Positions 28,728 through 37,176 of a stretch of DNA of 64,000 nucleotides are shown in pieces (positions within the stretch are counted from its first letter, which is position 1; each line of letters starts with the position of its first letter). The DNA comes from Bisbaumannia sp015645095 (GTDB lineage: Bacteria; Pseudomonadota; Gammaproteobacteria; Pseudomonadales; Halomonadaceae). Under the pieces are notes generated by a model. That model had not been told where the DNA came from and did no database searches. It saw only the letters and a program-made list of their open reading frames with translations. The position numbers and the translations under genes were made by a program. The stretch lies in NCBI GenBank assembly GCA_036871055.1, contig CP141893.1, forward strand, positions 1,798,001-1,862,000, written 5' to 3'.

Positions 28728-29225
28728 TCAGGCGTCCTGCAGGTAGGCGCGCTGGATCACCACGTCCTCGGCGGGCACGTCGGCGTGCATGCCGCGACGG
28801 GTGGTCTCTACCGCCTTGATGCGTTCCACCACGTCCATGCCTTCTACCACGCGGCCGAAGACGCAGTAACCCCAGCCCTGCAGGTTCTTGCCGCTGTGAT
28901 TGAGGAAGTCGTTGTCGGCGACGTTGATAAAGAACTGGGCGGTGGCGGAGTGGGGGTCCTGGGTGCGCGCCATGGCGACGGTGCCGGTGACATTGGTCAA
29001 GCCGTTGTCCGCCTCGTTCTGGATGGGCTCGCGGGTCGGCTTCTGGTTGAAGTCGGTATCGAAGCCGCCGCCCTGGACCATGAAACCGTTGATGACCCGG
29101 TGGAAGAGGGTGCCGTCATAGTGGCCGTCGCGCACATACTGCTCGAAGTTGGCCGCGGTTGCGGGCGCCTTGTCGTGGTCGAGCTCGAGGGTGATGTCGC
29201 CGAAATTGGTCTGCAGAATGATCAT
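28728..29225 (-). CDS. ppiB: cyclophilin-type peptidyl-prolyl isomerase, cytoplasmic
   Basis: PpiB catalyses cis-trans isomerisation of X-Pro bonds. The 165-residue product begins MIILQTNFGDITLELD and shows LFHRVINGFMVQGGGFD (catalytic Arg, Phe), AMARTQDPHSATAQFFINV and GYCVFGRVVEGMDVV, the cyclophilin core. No signal peptide. ATG 29225 has AGGAAC about 7 bp upstream; a further in-frame start at 29246 lies before that site and is not preferred. It is divergent from glnS. Confidence 0.95.
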   Translation of the reverse strand: MIILQTNFGDITLELDHDKAPATAANFEQYVRDGHYDGTLFHRVINGFMVQGGGFDTDFNQKPTREPIQNEADNGLTNVTGTVAMARTQDPHSATAQFFINVADNDFLNHSGKNLQGWGYCVFGRVVEGMDVVERIKAVETTRRGMHADVPAEDVVIQRAYLQDA

Positions 29226-29257
29226 CGATCCGTTCCTATTTTCCATAAAGGGGTGCC

Positions 29258-29288
29258 TTGGCGTGGCGCCACCGCGTCACGCTATAAT
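29258..29288 (+). promoter_or_regulatory. probable promoter of glnS
   Basis: A perfect TATAAT lies at 29283-29288 in the ppiB/glnS divergent region; the best -35 candidate (TTGGCG, 29258) is 19 bp away, so only the -10 is convincing. The leader would be about 95 nt. Confidence 0.38.
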
Positions 29289-29389
29289 AGCGCTTTTGCC
29301 ACGATGCGCGAAGCGCCGGCATGGCACCTTGTCCTGGTGTGCCGTGTATCGTCAGGCCCGCCGTCCAATCGAGAGGTCCCCGCACCCCT

Positions 29390-31084
29390 ATGAGCACAGA
29401 GAGTAGCAGCGCGCCGAATTTCATTCGCAATCAGATCCGCGACGAGATCGATGCCGGGCGCACCGGCAAGATCGTCACGCGGTTCCCGCCGGAGCCCAAC
29501 GGCTTCCTGCATATCGGGCACGCCAAGTCGATCTGTCTCAACTTCGGCCTCGCCGAACAGTTCGGTGGCGATTGTCACCTGCGCTTCGATGACACCAACC
29601 CGGCCAAGGAGGAGCAGGCCTATATCGACGCCATCAAGGCGGACGTGGAGTGGTTGGGCTTCGAGTGGGCGGGGGCGGTGCGTTTCGCCTCCGACTATTT
29701 CGACCAGCTCTATGCCTGGGCTCAGCACCTGATTCGCGAGGGCAAGGCCTATGTGGACGATCTCTCCGCCGACGAGATCCGCGAGTATCGCGGTACCCTG
29801 ACCGAGCCGGGCCGGCCGAGCCCCTATCGGGAGCGGGCCGCGGAGGAGAACCTGGACCTGCTGGAGCGCATGCGCGTCGGCGAGTTCGCCGAGGGCGAAA
29901 AAGTGCTGCGGGCCAAGATCGACATGGCCTCGCCCAATATCAACCTGCGCGATCCGATTCTCTACCGGATTCGCCACGCCCACCATCACCAGACCGGCGA
30001 TGCCTGGAAGATCTACCCCTCCTACGACTTCACCCACGGCCAGTCCGACGCCATCGAGGGGATCACCCACTCCATCTGTACCCTTGAGTTCGAGGATCAT
30101 CGTCCCCTCTACGAGTGGTTCCTGGAGAACCTGCCGGTGCCGGCGAAGCCGCGCCAGATCGAGTTCGCCCGGCTCAACCTCAACTACACCCTGACCTCCA
30201 AGCGCAAGCTCAAGCTGCTGGTGGACGAGGGCATCGTCGACGGCTGGGACGACCCGCGCCTGCCGACCATCTCCGGCATGCGCCGGCGCGGCTACACGCC
30301 GGCGTCGATCCGCAAGTTCTGCGAGATGATCGGGGTCACCCGCGCCGATGGCGGGCTGGTGGATATCGCCATGCTCTATCACGCCATCCGTTCGGACCTC
30401 GAGGACAATGCTCCGCGGGCCATGTGCGTGCTCAAGCCGTTGAAGGTGGTGCTGACCAACGTGCCCGAGGATCATCAAGAGGTCTATGAGGTGCCCGGCC
30501 ACCCGGCCCGGGACGACCTGGGCGTGCGCAAGATCCCCTTTACCCGGGAGCTCTATATCGACCAGGACGACTTCATGGAGGAGCCGCCGAAGAAGTTCTT
30601 CCGCCTGGCCCCGGGCAAGGAGGTGCGGCTGCGTAACAGCTATGTGATTCGCTGCGACGAGGTGATCAAGGATGCCGCCGGCGAGATCAGCGAGCTGCGC
30701 TGCTCGGTCGATTTCGACACCCTGGGCAAGAACCCGGAGGGGCGCAAGGTCAAGGGAGTGATCCACTGGGTCAGCGCCGCCCAGGGGGTGCCCATGGAGG
30801 TACGCCTCTACGACAACCTCTTCCAGGTGGAGCAGCCCGACAAGGACAAGGACGCCGATTTCCTCGACCACCTCAATCCCGAGTCCCTGGTGGTCTGTCA
30901 GGCCATCGGCGAGCCGAGCCTGGCCGAGGTGGCGCCGGAGAGTCGCTTCCAGTTCGAGCGGGTCGGCTATTTCTGCGCCGACCGCCACGCCGTGACCGAG
31001 GGCCGGCTGGTCTTCAACCGCACCGTGGGCCTCAAGGACAGCTGGGCCAAAATCCAGAAGAAAGATGGCCAGAAGAAGGGCTGA
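29390..31084 (+). CDS. glnS: glutaminyl-tRNA synthetase
   Basis: The 564-residue class I synthetase charges tRNA-Gln. It has the HIGH motif in NGFLHIGHAKSICLNFG, the KMSKS-equivalent as LTSKRKLKLL, DNCxxR-region RFDDTNPAKEEQ, and the C-terminal anticodon-binding beta-barrels (RLAPGKEVRLRNSYVI...). ATG 29390 has GAGAGG upstream and gives a family-like N-terminus; an earlier frame start adds unsupported residues. It is followed 1 bp later by cysS. Confidence 0.97.
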   Translation: MSTESSSAPNFIRNQIRDEIDAGRTGKIVTRFPPEPNGFLHIGHAKSICLNFGLAEQFGGDCHLRFDDTNPAKEEQAYIDAIKADVEWLGFEWAGAVRFASDYFDQLYAWAQHLIREGKAYVDDLSADEIREYRGTLTEPGRPSPYRERAAEENLDLLERMRVGEFAEGEKVLRAKIDMASPNINLRDPILYRIRHAHHHQTGDAWKIYPSYDFTHGQSDAIEGITHSICTLEFEDHRPLYEWFLENLPVPAKPRQIEFARLNLNYTLTSKRKLKLLVDEGIVDGWDDPRLPTISGMRRRGYTPASIRKFCEMIGVTRADGGLVDIAMLYHAIRSDLEDNAPRAMCVLKPLKVVLTNVPEDHQEVYEVPGHPARDDLGVRKIPFTRELYIDQDDFMEEPPKKFFRLAPGKEVRLRNSYVIRCDEVIKDAAGEISELRCSVDFDTLGKNPEGRKVKGVIHWVSAAQGVPMEVRLYDNLFQVEQPDKDKDADFLDHLNPESLVVCQAIGEPSLAEVAPESRFQFERVGYFCADRHAVTEGRLVFNRTVGLKDSWAKIQKKDGQKKG

Positions 31085-31085
31085 T

Positions 31086-32501
31086 ATGCAGATCTACAAC
31101 ACCCTGACGCGTCGCAAGGAAGCCTTTACCCCCATCGAGCCGGGCAAGGTGAGCATGTATGTCTGCGGCATGACCGTCTACGACTACTGCCACCTGGGCC
31201 ATGCCCGGGTGATGGTGGCCTTCGATGTGATTACCCGCTACCTGCGTCACCGTGGCTATGACGTCACCTATGTGCGCAATATCACCGATATTGACGACAA
31301 GATCCTGCGTCGTGCCGAGGAGAACGGCGAGAGCATCGACGCCCTCACCGAGCGCATGATCGCCGCCATGCATGAGGACGAGGCGCGCCTGTTCGTGCTG
31401 CGGCCCGACGCCGAGCCCCGGGCCACCGGTCATATCGGCGAGATCCTCGCCATGATCGAGACCCTGATCGACAAGGGCTACGCCTACGCCGCGGATAACG
31501 GTGACGTCTACTACCGGGTGCGCAAGTTCGCCGGCTACGGCAAGCTCAATAACCGGGACCTCGACGAGATGCGTTCCGGGGCGCGCATCGAGGTGGACGA
31601 GCACAAGGAGGACCCGCTGGACTTCGTGCTGTGGAAGGCCGCCAAGCCCGGCGAGGCGAGCTGGCCGTCACCCTGGGGCGAGGGACGTCCCGGCTGGCAT
31701 ATCGAGTGCTCGGCCATGTCCACCTGCTGCCTGGGGGAGACCTTCGATATCCATGGCGGCGGCCCGGATCTGACCTTCCCCCACCACGAGAACGAGATCG
31801 CCCAGTCCGAGGCGGCCACCGGCAAGCGCTACGTCAACACCTGGATGCACGCCGGGGCCGTGCGGGTCGACCAGGAGAAGATGTCCAAGTCGCTGGGCAA
31901 CTTCTTCACCATTCGCGAGGTGCTCGAGCACCATGACCCGGAGGTGGTGCGCTATCTGCTGGTGGCCAGTCACTATCGCAGCCCCATCAACTACGCCCCG
32001 GAGTCGCTCTCCGAGGCGCGCAAGTCCCTGGAGCGTTTCTACAATGCGCTCGAGGGACTGACCCTGGATGGGCAGGCCGGGGCAGGCGAGGTGGACTCCC
32101 GGTTCGCCGAGCGCTTCGCGTCGGCCATGGACGATGACTTCAACACCCCCGAAGCGGTCTCGGTGCTCTTCGACCTGGCCCGGGAGCTCAATCGGGCCAA
32201 GAAGGAGGCCCCCGCCGAGGCCCCGGCCCTGGCCGTGGAGCTCAAGCGACTGGGAGGCGTGCTGGGCCTGCTCCAGCAGGCGCCGGAGGCCTTCCTCAAG
32301 GGCGGTGACGGGGAGCTGCCGCTCGCCGAGGCGGAGATCCAGGCGCGCATCGTTGCCCGGGCCGAGGCGAAGAAGGCCAAGGACTTCGCCGCCGCCGACG
32401 CCATCCGCGACGAACTCGCCGCGCTCGGGATCATCCTCAAGGACTCCCGGGAAGGCACCACCTGGGTTCTCGACAAGGGAAGCGAGAGCGTCGGCGGTTG
32501 A
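31086..32501 (+). CDS. cysS: cysteinyl-tRNA synthetase
   Basis: The 471-residue class I synthetase has the zinc Cys in MYVCGMTVYDYCHLGHAR with the HIGH motif, the second zinc ligands in WHIECSAMS and PHHENEIAQSEA, and KMSKS in DQEKMSKSLGNFF; the DALR-type C-terminal domain is complete. It starts 1 bp after the glnS stop, so the two synthetases form an operon, ended by a hairpin. Confidence 0.97.
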   Translation: MQIYNTLTRRKEAFTPIEPGKVSMYVCGMTVYDYCHLGHARVMVAFDVITRYLRHRGYDVTYVRNITDIDDKILRRAEENGESIDALTERMIAAMHEDEARLFVLRPDAEPRATGHIGEILAMIETLIDKGYAYAADNGDVYYRVRKFAGYGKLNNRDLDEMRSGARIEVDEHKEDPLDFVLWKAAKPGEASWPSPWGEGRPGWHIECSAMSTCCLGETFDIHGGGPDLTFPHHENEIAQSEAATGKRYVNTWMHAGAVRVDQEKMSKSLGNFFTIREVLEHHDPEVVRYLLVASHYRSPINYAPESLSEARKSLERFYNALEGLTLDGQAGAGEVDSRFAERFASAMDDDFNTPEAVSVLFDLARELNRAKKEAPAEAPALAVELKRLGGVLGLLQQAPEAFLKGGDGELPLAEAEIQARIVARAEAKKAKDFAAADAIRDELAALGIILKDSREGTTWVLDKGSESVGG

Positions 32502-32523
32502 TGTCGCGGCCGCCGTGACACAC

Positions 32524-32555
32524 GCCCGCTCCTGCTTCGCAGGGGCGGGCATTTT
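32524..32555 (+). terminator. terminator of glnS-cysS
   Basis: A 12-bp stem (GCCCGCTCCTGC with one G-T pair, TTC loop) is followed by ATTTTCG. It separates the housekeeping synthetases from the HipA/Wadjet island. Confidence 0.7.
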
Positions 32556-32598
32556 CGTCAGGGACGCGTCCGGGCCATGCAAGACCAGGCTGAACTGA

Positions 32599-32660
32599 GC
32601 ACTATACCGCACGTTTTTTTGCTCTTGTTGTCTATGTCGTGCACTATACTGCGCATAGTG
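32599..32660. promoter_or_regulatory. repeat-rich promoter/operator of the hipA-hipB-jetABCD operon
   Basis: Two copies of GCACTATACYGC (32599-32610 and 32641-32652) sit 42 bp apart, about four helical turns. The second overlaps a perfect inverted repeat CACTAT-N7-ATAGTG (32642-32660) and a TATACT -10 candidate. The region is notably AT-rich for this genome and ends 8 bp before the hipA start. This layout suits autorepression by the HipB-like protein; that is inference. Confidence 0.5.
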
Positions 32661-32668
32661 GTTAGTGT

Positions 32669-34054
32669 ATGGATATTCTTGAGCATCATTCTGCGCAGAG
32701 GCGTGACTTGGAACTGACGGTACAGATTCACTTCGATCAGGCCTGGCATGACGCGGCCGTCTTGTCACTGCCGAGCCCCGAGCATGGGGTCGGTGGCGCG
32801 TCCCGCCTCTGCTATACGACGGAGCATGCTGTCGACTGGATGTTTCACGACGCTCGGCACGCCTGTAGCCTGTTGCTGCCCGTGGAGCTGATGCTGACCC
32901 ATGAGGCGTCGCGCTGGTTCGGTTTCCTGGAAGATATCATGCCCGCCGGCGCCAGCCGCCGGTTCTGGGTGGATTACCTGGGCCTGCATGACCTCCCGGC
33001 GGGGCATCAGGATACGCAGCTGCTGGCCAGGGGAACCATCGCCCCGGTGGGCAACCTGCGCATCAAGGAAGCGGTGCCCGACGGTGCGACCCGGGACGCC
33101 CTGGGCGAGCGGCGTTTCCCCGTGCAGAGCGTGGTGGAGCGGGATACGGACTTCCTCGAGTATGCCCAGCAGATGGGGGCCGCCAGCGGGGGGGCCACGG
33201 GGGCCGGTGGCGAAGCGCCCAAGCTGTTGCTGCGGCTGTCCGCGGATGACCAGGTGTGGATCGATACCTGGCAGGATGATCCTCACCAGCCGGATCGCCC
33301 CATGCTGGTGAAATTTCCCCGTGGCAGCCGCGGCGCCGACGACTGTGACATCCTGCGGGCCGAGTATCACTACTATCAGGAGCTGGGGGCGTTGAGTATC
33401 GATACCATCGAGGGCGAGGGGATGCGCCTGATCGAGGGGGGGCGGTATCCCTCCCTCTGGCTGCCGCGCTTCGACATGCAGTACCGCGACGGCGCCTGGA
33501 TACGCCATGGGCTGGAGTCGGTCTATTCGCTGATGGGCGTCGCCCCCGGAAGCTTCCTTCGCCACGGGGAGGTCCTGCGTCGCTTGGTGACCCTGCTGAA
33601 GGCACAGTATCGGGTGCGCGAACAGGGCGCGGGGTTCGACACCCCGGCCTTCGCCATCGAGTGGGTGCGGCGGGACCTGCTCAATGTCGCCTTCGGTAAC
33701 TCCGACAATCATGGCCGCAATATGGCGCTGCTCAAGCGCCCTGACGCTCTCTGGCTCTCGCCGGTCTATGACTTCGCCCCGATGAAGGCCGACCCCGAAG
33801 GCGTGACGCGGACGACGCAGTGGGGCCCGCCGCTGGAGGTGGGCGGCGAGTTCGATTGGCCGGGCATCGCCGCCTCCCTGGCGGATCTGGTGGCGCCCGA
33901 GCGCTTGATGGGAGAGCTCCGGCGGCTCGCCGCCGGCCTGGAGGGGCTGGACGAGCGCCTGGCCGCCCGTGGGGTGCCTGCGCGGATTCTCGATCTGCCG
34001 GCGGTGGGGTTGCGTACCCTGGACACCCGTCTCAAGCGCTGGGGGCTGCTTTGA
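32669..34054 (+). CDS. hipA: HipA family Ser/Thr kinase toxin
   Basis: The 461-residue protein is a HipA-type kinase; E. coli HipA phosphorylates glutamyl-tRNA synthetase and induces persistence. The catalytic segment FGNSDNHGRNMALL carries Asp346 and Asn351, and VYDFAPM holds the metal-binding Asp368, at E. coli-like spacing. The Gly/Ala-rich GGATGAGGEAPKLLLRL corresponds to the phosphate-binding loop, but lacks the E. coli regulatory Ser position. The N-terminal 150 residues are a HipA-like subdomain. ATG 32669 is the first in-frame start after the operator; the ribosome site is poor. Its stop overlaps the TTG start of the hipB-like gene (TTGA). Confidence 0.85.
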   Translation: MDILEHHSAQRRDLELTVQIHFDQAWHDAAVLSLPSPEHGVGGASRLCYTTEHAVDWMFHDARHACSLLLPVELMLTHEASRWFGFLEDIMPAGASRRFWVDYLGLHDLPAGHQDTQLLARGTIAPVGNLRIKEAVPDGATRDALGERRFPVQSVVERDTDFLEYAQQMGAASGGATGAGGEAPKLLLRLSADDQVWIDTWQDDPHQPDRPMLVKFPRGSRGADDCDILRAEYHYYQELGALSIDTIEGEGMRLIEGGRYPSLWLPRFDMQYRDGAWIRHGLESVYSLMGVAPGSFLRHGEVLRRLVTLLKAQYRVREQGAGFDTPAFAIEWVRRDLLNVAFGNSDNHGRNMALLKRPDALWLSPVYDFAPMKADPEGVTRTTQWGPPLEVGGEFDWPGIAASLADLVAPERLMGELRRLAAGLEGLDERLAARGVPARILDLPAVGLRTLDTRLKRWGLL

Positions 34055-34353
34055 AACCTCGTGCCCCCGATGATCGTGAGGCGGCGCTGGTGGCGCTCCT
34101 CGGCCGGTTCTATGCCGGCGAGCTCAGCGAGGGCCAGTTGCTGCGCGCCCTGAGGCGCGATGTGCTGGGGCTCTCCCAGGACCGCTATGCGACCCTGGTC
34201 GGGATCAGTCGTCGTACCCTTTCCGACCTGGAGGGCGACAAGGGCAATGCCACCCTGGAGGTGATCAACCGGGCCTTCCGGCCGCTGGGGCTCGAGGTCG
34301 GCCTGCTGCCGCGCAAGCGGCGTCTGCTGGTGCAGGCGCTGGAGATGTCCTGA
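34051..34353 (+). CDS. hipB: HipB-like XRE family regulator/antitoxin
   Basis: The 100-residue product contains a Cro/CI helix-turn-helix (LSQDRYATLVGISRRTLSDLEGDKGNATLEVINRAFRPLG) and ends in a basic tail, as in HipB antitoxins, which bind the kinase and the operator. The frame has no ATG before the domain; TTG at 34051, overlapping the hipA stop, is the best start, and GTG about 12 codons later is an alternative that would trim the N-terminal helix. Toxin-before-antitoxin order is the reverse of E. coli hipBA. Only 16 bp separate its stop from jetA. Confidence 0.82.
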   Translation: MKPRAPDDREAALVALLGRFYAGELSEGQLLRALRRDVLGLSQDRYATLVGISRRTLSDLEGDKGNATLEVINRAFRPLGLEVGLLPRKRRLLVQALEMS

Positions 34354-34369
34354 ACCAACGGGAGCCACC

Positions 34370-35935
34370 GTGGATTACACCCCCTTCAGCTATGTCACGG
34401 CCGAGAAGGCCGGGATCTATCGGGAGATCATGCGGGTCTTCGTCGAGGCCAAGTCCCACTTTCTGGTGCACCTACGCCCCGAGGAGGTCCAGCAGCAGCT
34501 CGGCGAACCTGAGCTTGCCACCGTCCAGGCGGCGCTGACCCAGCTGGTGAACTGGGGCAACCTGGGCGCCGAGCGTGATAACGCCCGAGTGTCCAGCGTG
34601 GAGGACTACTATCGCGCCCTCTACGTCTACCAGATCACTCGCCGGGGCGAGGCGGTGGAGGCGGCACTCGACACCTTCGATCGCGAGCTGGGGCGGCGTG
34701 GTGCCCTGCAGAGTGTGGCGCTCGAAGACATCCGCACGCGCCTTCGCGCGCTCTTGGCCCTGGCTCAGAGTGAATCCCCCGACGCCACCGAGAGTCAGTT
34801 GCTGCTGCGCGACCTGGCGAGTGTCTTCACTGACCTGGCCGAGAACGCACGCGCCTTTATGGCCGGGCTAAACCGCACCCTGGAGAGCGAGGGCAGTGAC
34901 GCCGACGCCTTCCTGGTCTACAAGGAGCGGGTGATCGGCTATATCGAGCGCTTCCTGGGCGACCTGACCACTGCCTCCGGCGAGATCGCCGAGCTGATCC
35001 GTACGCTGGATGGCGAAGGCGCCGAATCAGGGGGAGCCCCGGATCAGGCGCCGGTGGCCCGCCTGCTGCGTCAAGCGGCCGAGCGCGAGCTGGCCGACCT
35101 GGCGCCTGGAGAGTGGCGCGACGAAGGTGCCGAACGAGCCCGTGCCTTCGCGGAGGCCTGGCGCCACTGGCATGGGCATTGGGCCGGGCTGCGCGCCTGG
35201 TTCCTCGACCGGCCGGGGCGTCAGGCCCAGGCTCGGCTGCTGCGCAACAGCGCGCGTCGCGCGGTCACCCAACTGCTGGAGATGGTGAGTCGGTTGAACG
35301 AGCGGCGCATGGCGCGCAGCGACCGCTCCGCCGACTTCCGGACCCTGGCGCGCTGGTTCCTCGAGTGTGAGGATGACGCCTCGGCCCACCGACTATGGCG
35401 CACCGCCTTCGGCCTGGCGCCGTCACGGCATCTGCTGGTGGACCGCGAGACCAGCGAACGCTGGCAGCACGAGCCGGTCTCCGCGACCACGCCCTGGGCC
35501 GAGGCACCGGGCATGCAGATTCAGGCCCGGCTGCGCGCCACCGGCAGCTACCAGAAGGCCGGTGCGCCGGCGAAACTGCGTAGCCGGCGGCGCGAGCGCG
35601 AGCTGCTGGCGCGTCGGCTGGCCGAGGAGGCCAGTGCGACACGCGCCGCACGCCGCCAGCTGGTGGAGCGTCGTGCCGAGCGACTCTCCGACCTGGGAGA
35701 ACTCGATGAGGGAGCCTTTCGCCTGTTGCTGAACCTATTGGGGGATGCCCTGGCGGCCAGTCGCGGCGATGGCGAGACGGTCGCCACCACCACGGCGGAC
35801 GGCAGCCTGCGTATTACGCTCAGCCCCCTGGGGGCGGAGACCCGGGCGGAGATCCGCACCGCCGCGGGAAGACTCATCGGGCGTGACTATCGCATCGAGA
35901 TCCACGACCTGGAGGAGGGCACATGGATGACCTGA
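34370..35935 (+). CDS. jetA: Wadjet type II JetA (DUF2397/TIGR02677, MukF/kleisin-like)
   Basis: JetA is the kleisin-like subunit of the Wadjet anti-plasmid SMC complex. The 521-residue product starts at a GTG (34370) behind GGGAG and shows the TIGR02677/DUF2397 N-terminus (YTPFSYVTAEKAGIYREIMRVF), a winged-helix-like region (ATVQAALTQLVNWGNLG), a long helical middle, and a C-terminal basic helix and beta segment. The stop lies 13 bp inside the start of jetB, so the genes are translationally coupled. Family identification is by recognisable motifs and gene order. Confidence 0.9.
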   Translation: MDYTPFSYVTAEKAGIYREIMRVFVEAKSHFLVHLRPEEVQQQLGEPELATVQAALTQLVNWGNLGAERDNARVSSVEDYYRALYVYQITRRGEAVEAALDTFDRELGRRGALQSVALEDIRTRLRALLALAQSESPDATESQLLLRDLASVFTDLAENARAFMAGLNRTLESEGSDADAFLVYKERVIGYIERFLGDLTTASGEIAELIRTLDGEGAESGGAPDQAPVARLLRQAAERELADLAPGEWRDEGAERARAFAEAWRHWHGHWAGLRAWFLDRPGRQAQARLLRNSARRAVTQLLEMVSRLNERRMARSDRSADFRTLARWFLECEDDASAHRLWRTAFGLAPSRHLLVDRETSERWQHEPVSATTPWAEAPGMQIQARLRATGSYQKAGAPAKLRSRRRERELLARRLAEEASATRAARRQLVERRAERLSDLGELDEGAFRLLLNLLGDALAASRGDGETVATTTADGSLRITLSPLGAETRAEIRTAAGRLIGRDYRIEIHDLEEGTWMT

Positions 35936-37176
35936 CCGATGCCCTGGGACGCCAGCGCCAGGAAGAGCAGCGACGTGCCCTGCGCGCGCTGCTGGCCCGA
36001 CCGCTGCTGCGCGCCGAGGATGCCGCTTTCGCTCTGGTGCGCCGCCATGCCCCAGGGCTGCGCGACTGGCTGACCCGGGAGACCGGCTGGTACTTGCAGA
36101 CCGAGCGCGATTTCGTGCGCCTGCACAAGCGTCCCGCCGACCACGCCGATGCCACGCGCCCGGCACGCGTTGGCAAGGGCACCCAGCGCAAGACCTTCAA
36201 TCGCCGCCGCTACGCCCTGTTCTGCCTGCTGCTGGCCGATCTGGAGCGCGGTGAGGCACAGATCACCCTGGGCCGCTTGGGAGAAGGGCTGGGACAGGCG
36301 GTCGCCGAACCGGCGCTGGCCGAGCGAGGCCTGGCGTTCAGCCTGGACAACCAGGAGGCGCGACGGGACCTGGTGGTCGTGGTGCGCCTGCTGCTGGAGC
36401 TGGGCGTGCTGGTGCGCGTGGCCGGCGACGAGGAGGCCTTCCTGCGTCGCGGGGTCGATGGCGACGTGCTCTATGACGTGGACCGCCGGGTCCTCTCGGC
36501 GCTGCTGGTGACTTCCCGGGGCCCTTCGCTGGTGGCCCTTGGCGGCGCCGATGGCACGCTGGACCTGGAGGCCCGGCTGAAGGCCCTGGCCGAGAGTTTC
36601 GTTCCCGATACGCCGGAGGGCCGCAATCGGGCACTGCGCCATCGGCTGGCACGGCGCCTGCTGGATGACCCGGTGATCTACTGGGAGGCACTCGACGAGG
36701 ATGAAGCCGCCTACCTGACGAACCAGCGCGGCGCCATGGCCCGGCGCCTCCAGCAGGCCACCGGCCTGGTGCCCGAGGTGCGTGCCGAGGGGCTGGCCAT
36801 GGTGGATCCCGAGGGAGAGCTAACCGACGAGCGGGTGCCGGCCGAAGGCACTGAGGGGCACCTGGCCCTGCTGATGGCCGAGCGGCTGGCCGAGATCGGT
36901 CCCGAAGGCGCGACCCTGGCGGAGGCGGAGGCCTGGATCGGCGCCTGGCAGACGCAGTATCGCCGTTACTGGCGCAAGGCCGCCTGCGAGCCCGGTGCCG
37001 CCGGCGGACTCTGCCGCCAGGCCCTGGCGCGTCTGGCGTCGCTGCGCCTGGTGGAACGTCGCGATCAGCGGGTCTATCCTCTGCCGGCCCTGGGGCGCTT
37101 CCGCGTCCAGGCGGCGGCACTGCCCGACGACGAGGCCCCCCGACAACCCGACCTGGCGAACGGCGAGACCCCATGA
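35923..37176 (+). CDS. jetB: Wadjet type II JetB (DUF2398/TIGR02678, MukE-like)
   Basis: The 417-residue product matches DUF2398/TIGR02678: QRQEEQRRALRALLARPLLRAED at the N-terminus, ETGWYLQTERDFVRLHKRPAD, then RRRYALFCLLLADLERGEAQITLGRLGE, and winged-helix segments near the C-terminus (LRLVERRDQRVYPLPALGRF). In the Wadjet complex JetB bridges JetA and the JetC heads, like MukE. ATG 35923 follows GGAGGAGGG. It overlaps jetA by 13 bp and jetC by 4 bp (ATGA). Confidence 0.9.
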   Translation: MDDLTDALGRQRQEEQRRALRALLARPLLRAEDAAFALVRRHAPGLRDWLTRETGWYLQTERDFVRLHKRPADHADATRPARVGKGTQRKTFNRRRYALFCLLLADLERGEAQITLGRLGEGLGQAVAEPALAERGLAFSLDNQEARRDLVVVVRLLLELGVLVRVAGDEEAFLRRGVDGDVLYDVDRRVLSALLVTSRGPSLVALGGADGTLDLEARLKALAESFVPDTPEGRNRALRHRLARRLLDDPVIYWEALDEDEAAYLTNQRGAMARRLQQATGLVPEVRAEGLAMVDPEGELTDERVPAEGTEGHLALLMAERLAEIGPEGATLAEAEAWIGAWQTQYRRYWRKAACEPGAAGGLCRQALARLASLRLVERRDQRVYPLPALGRFRVQAAALPDDEAPRQPDLANGETP

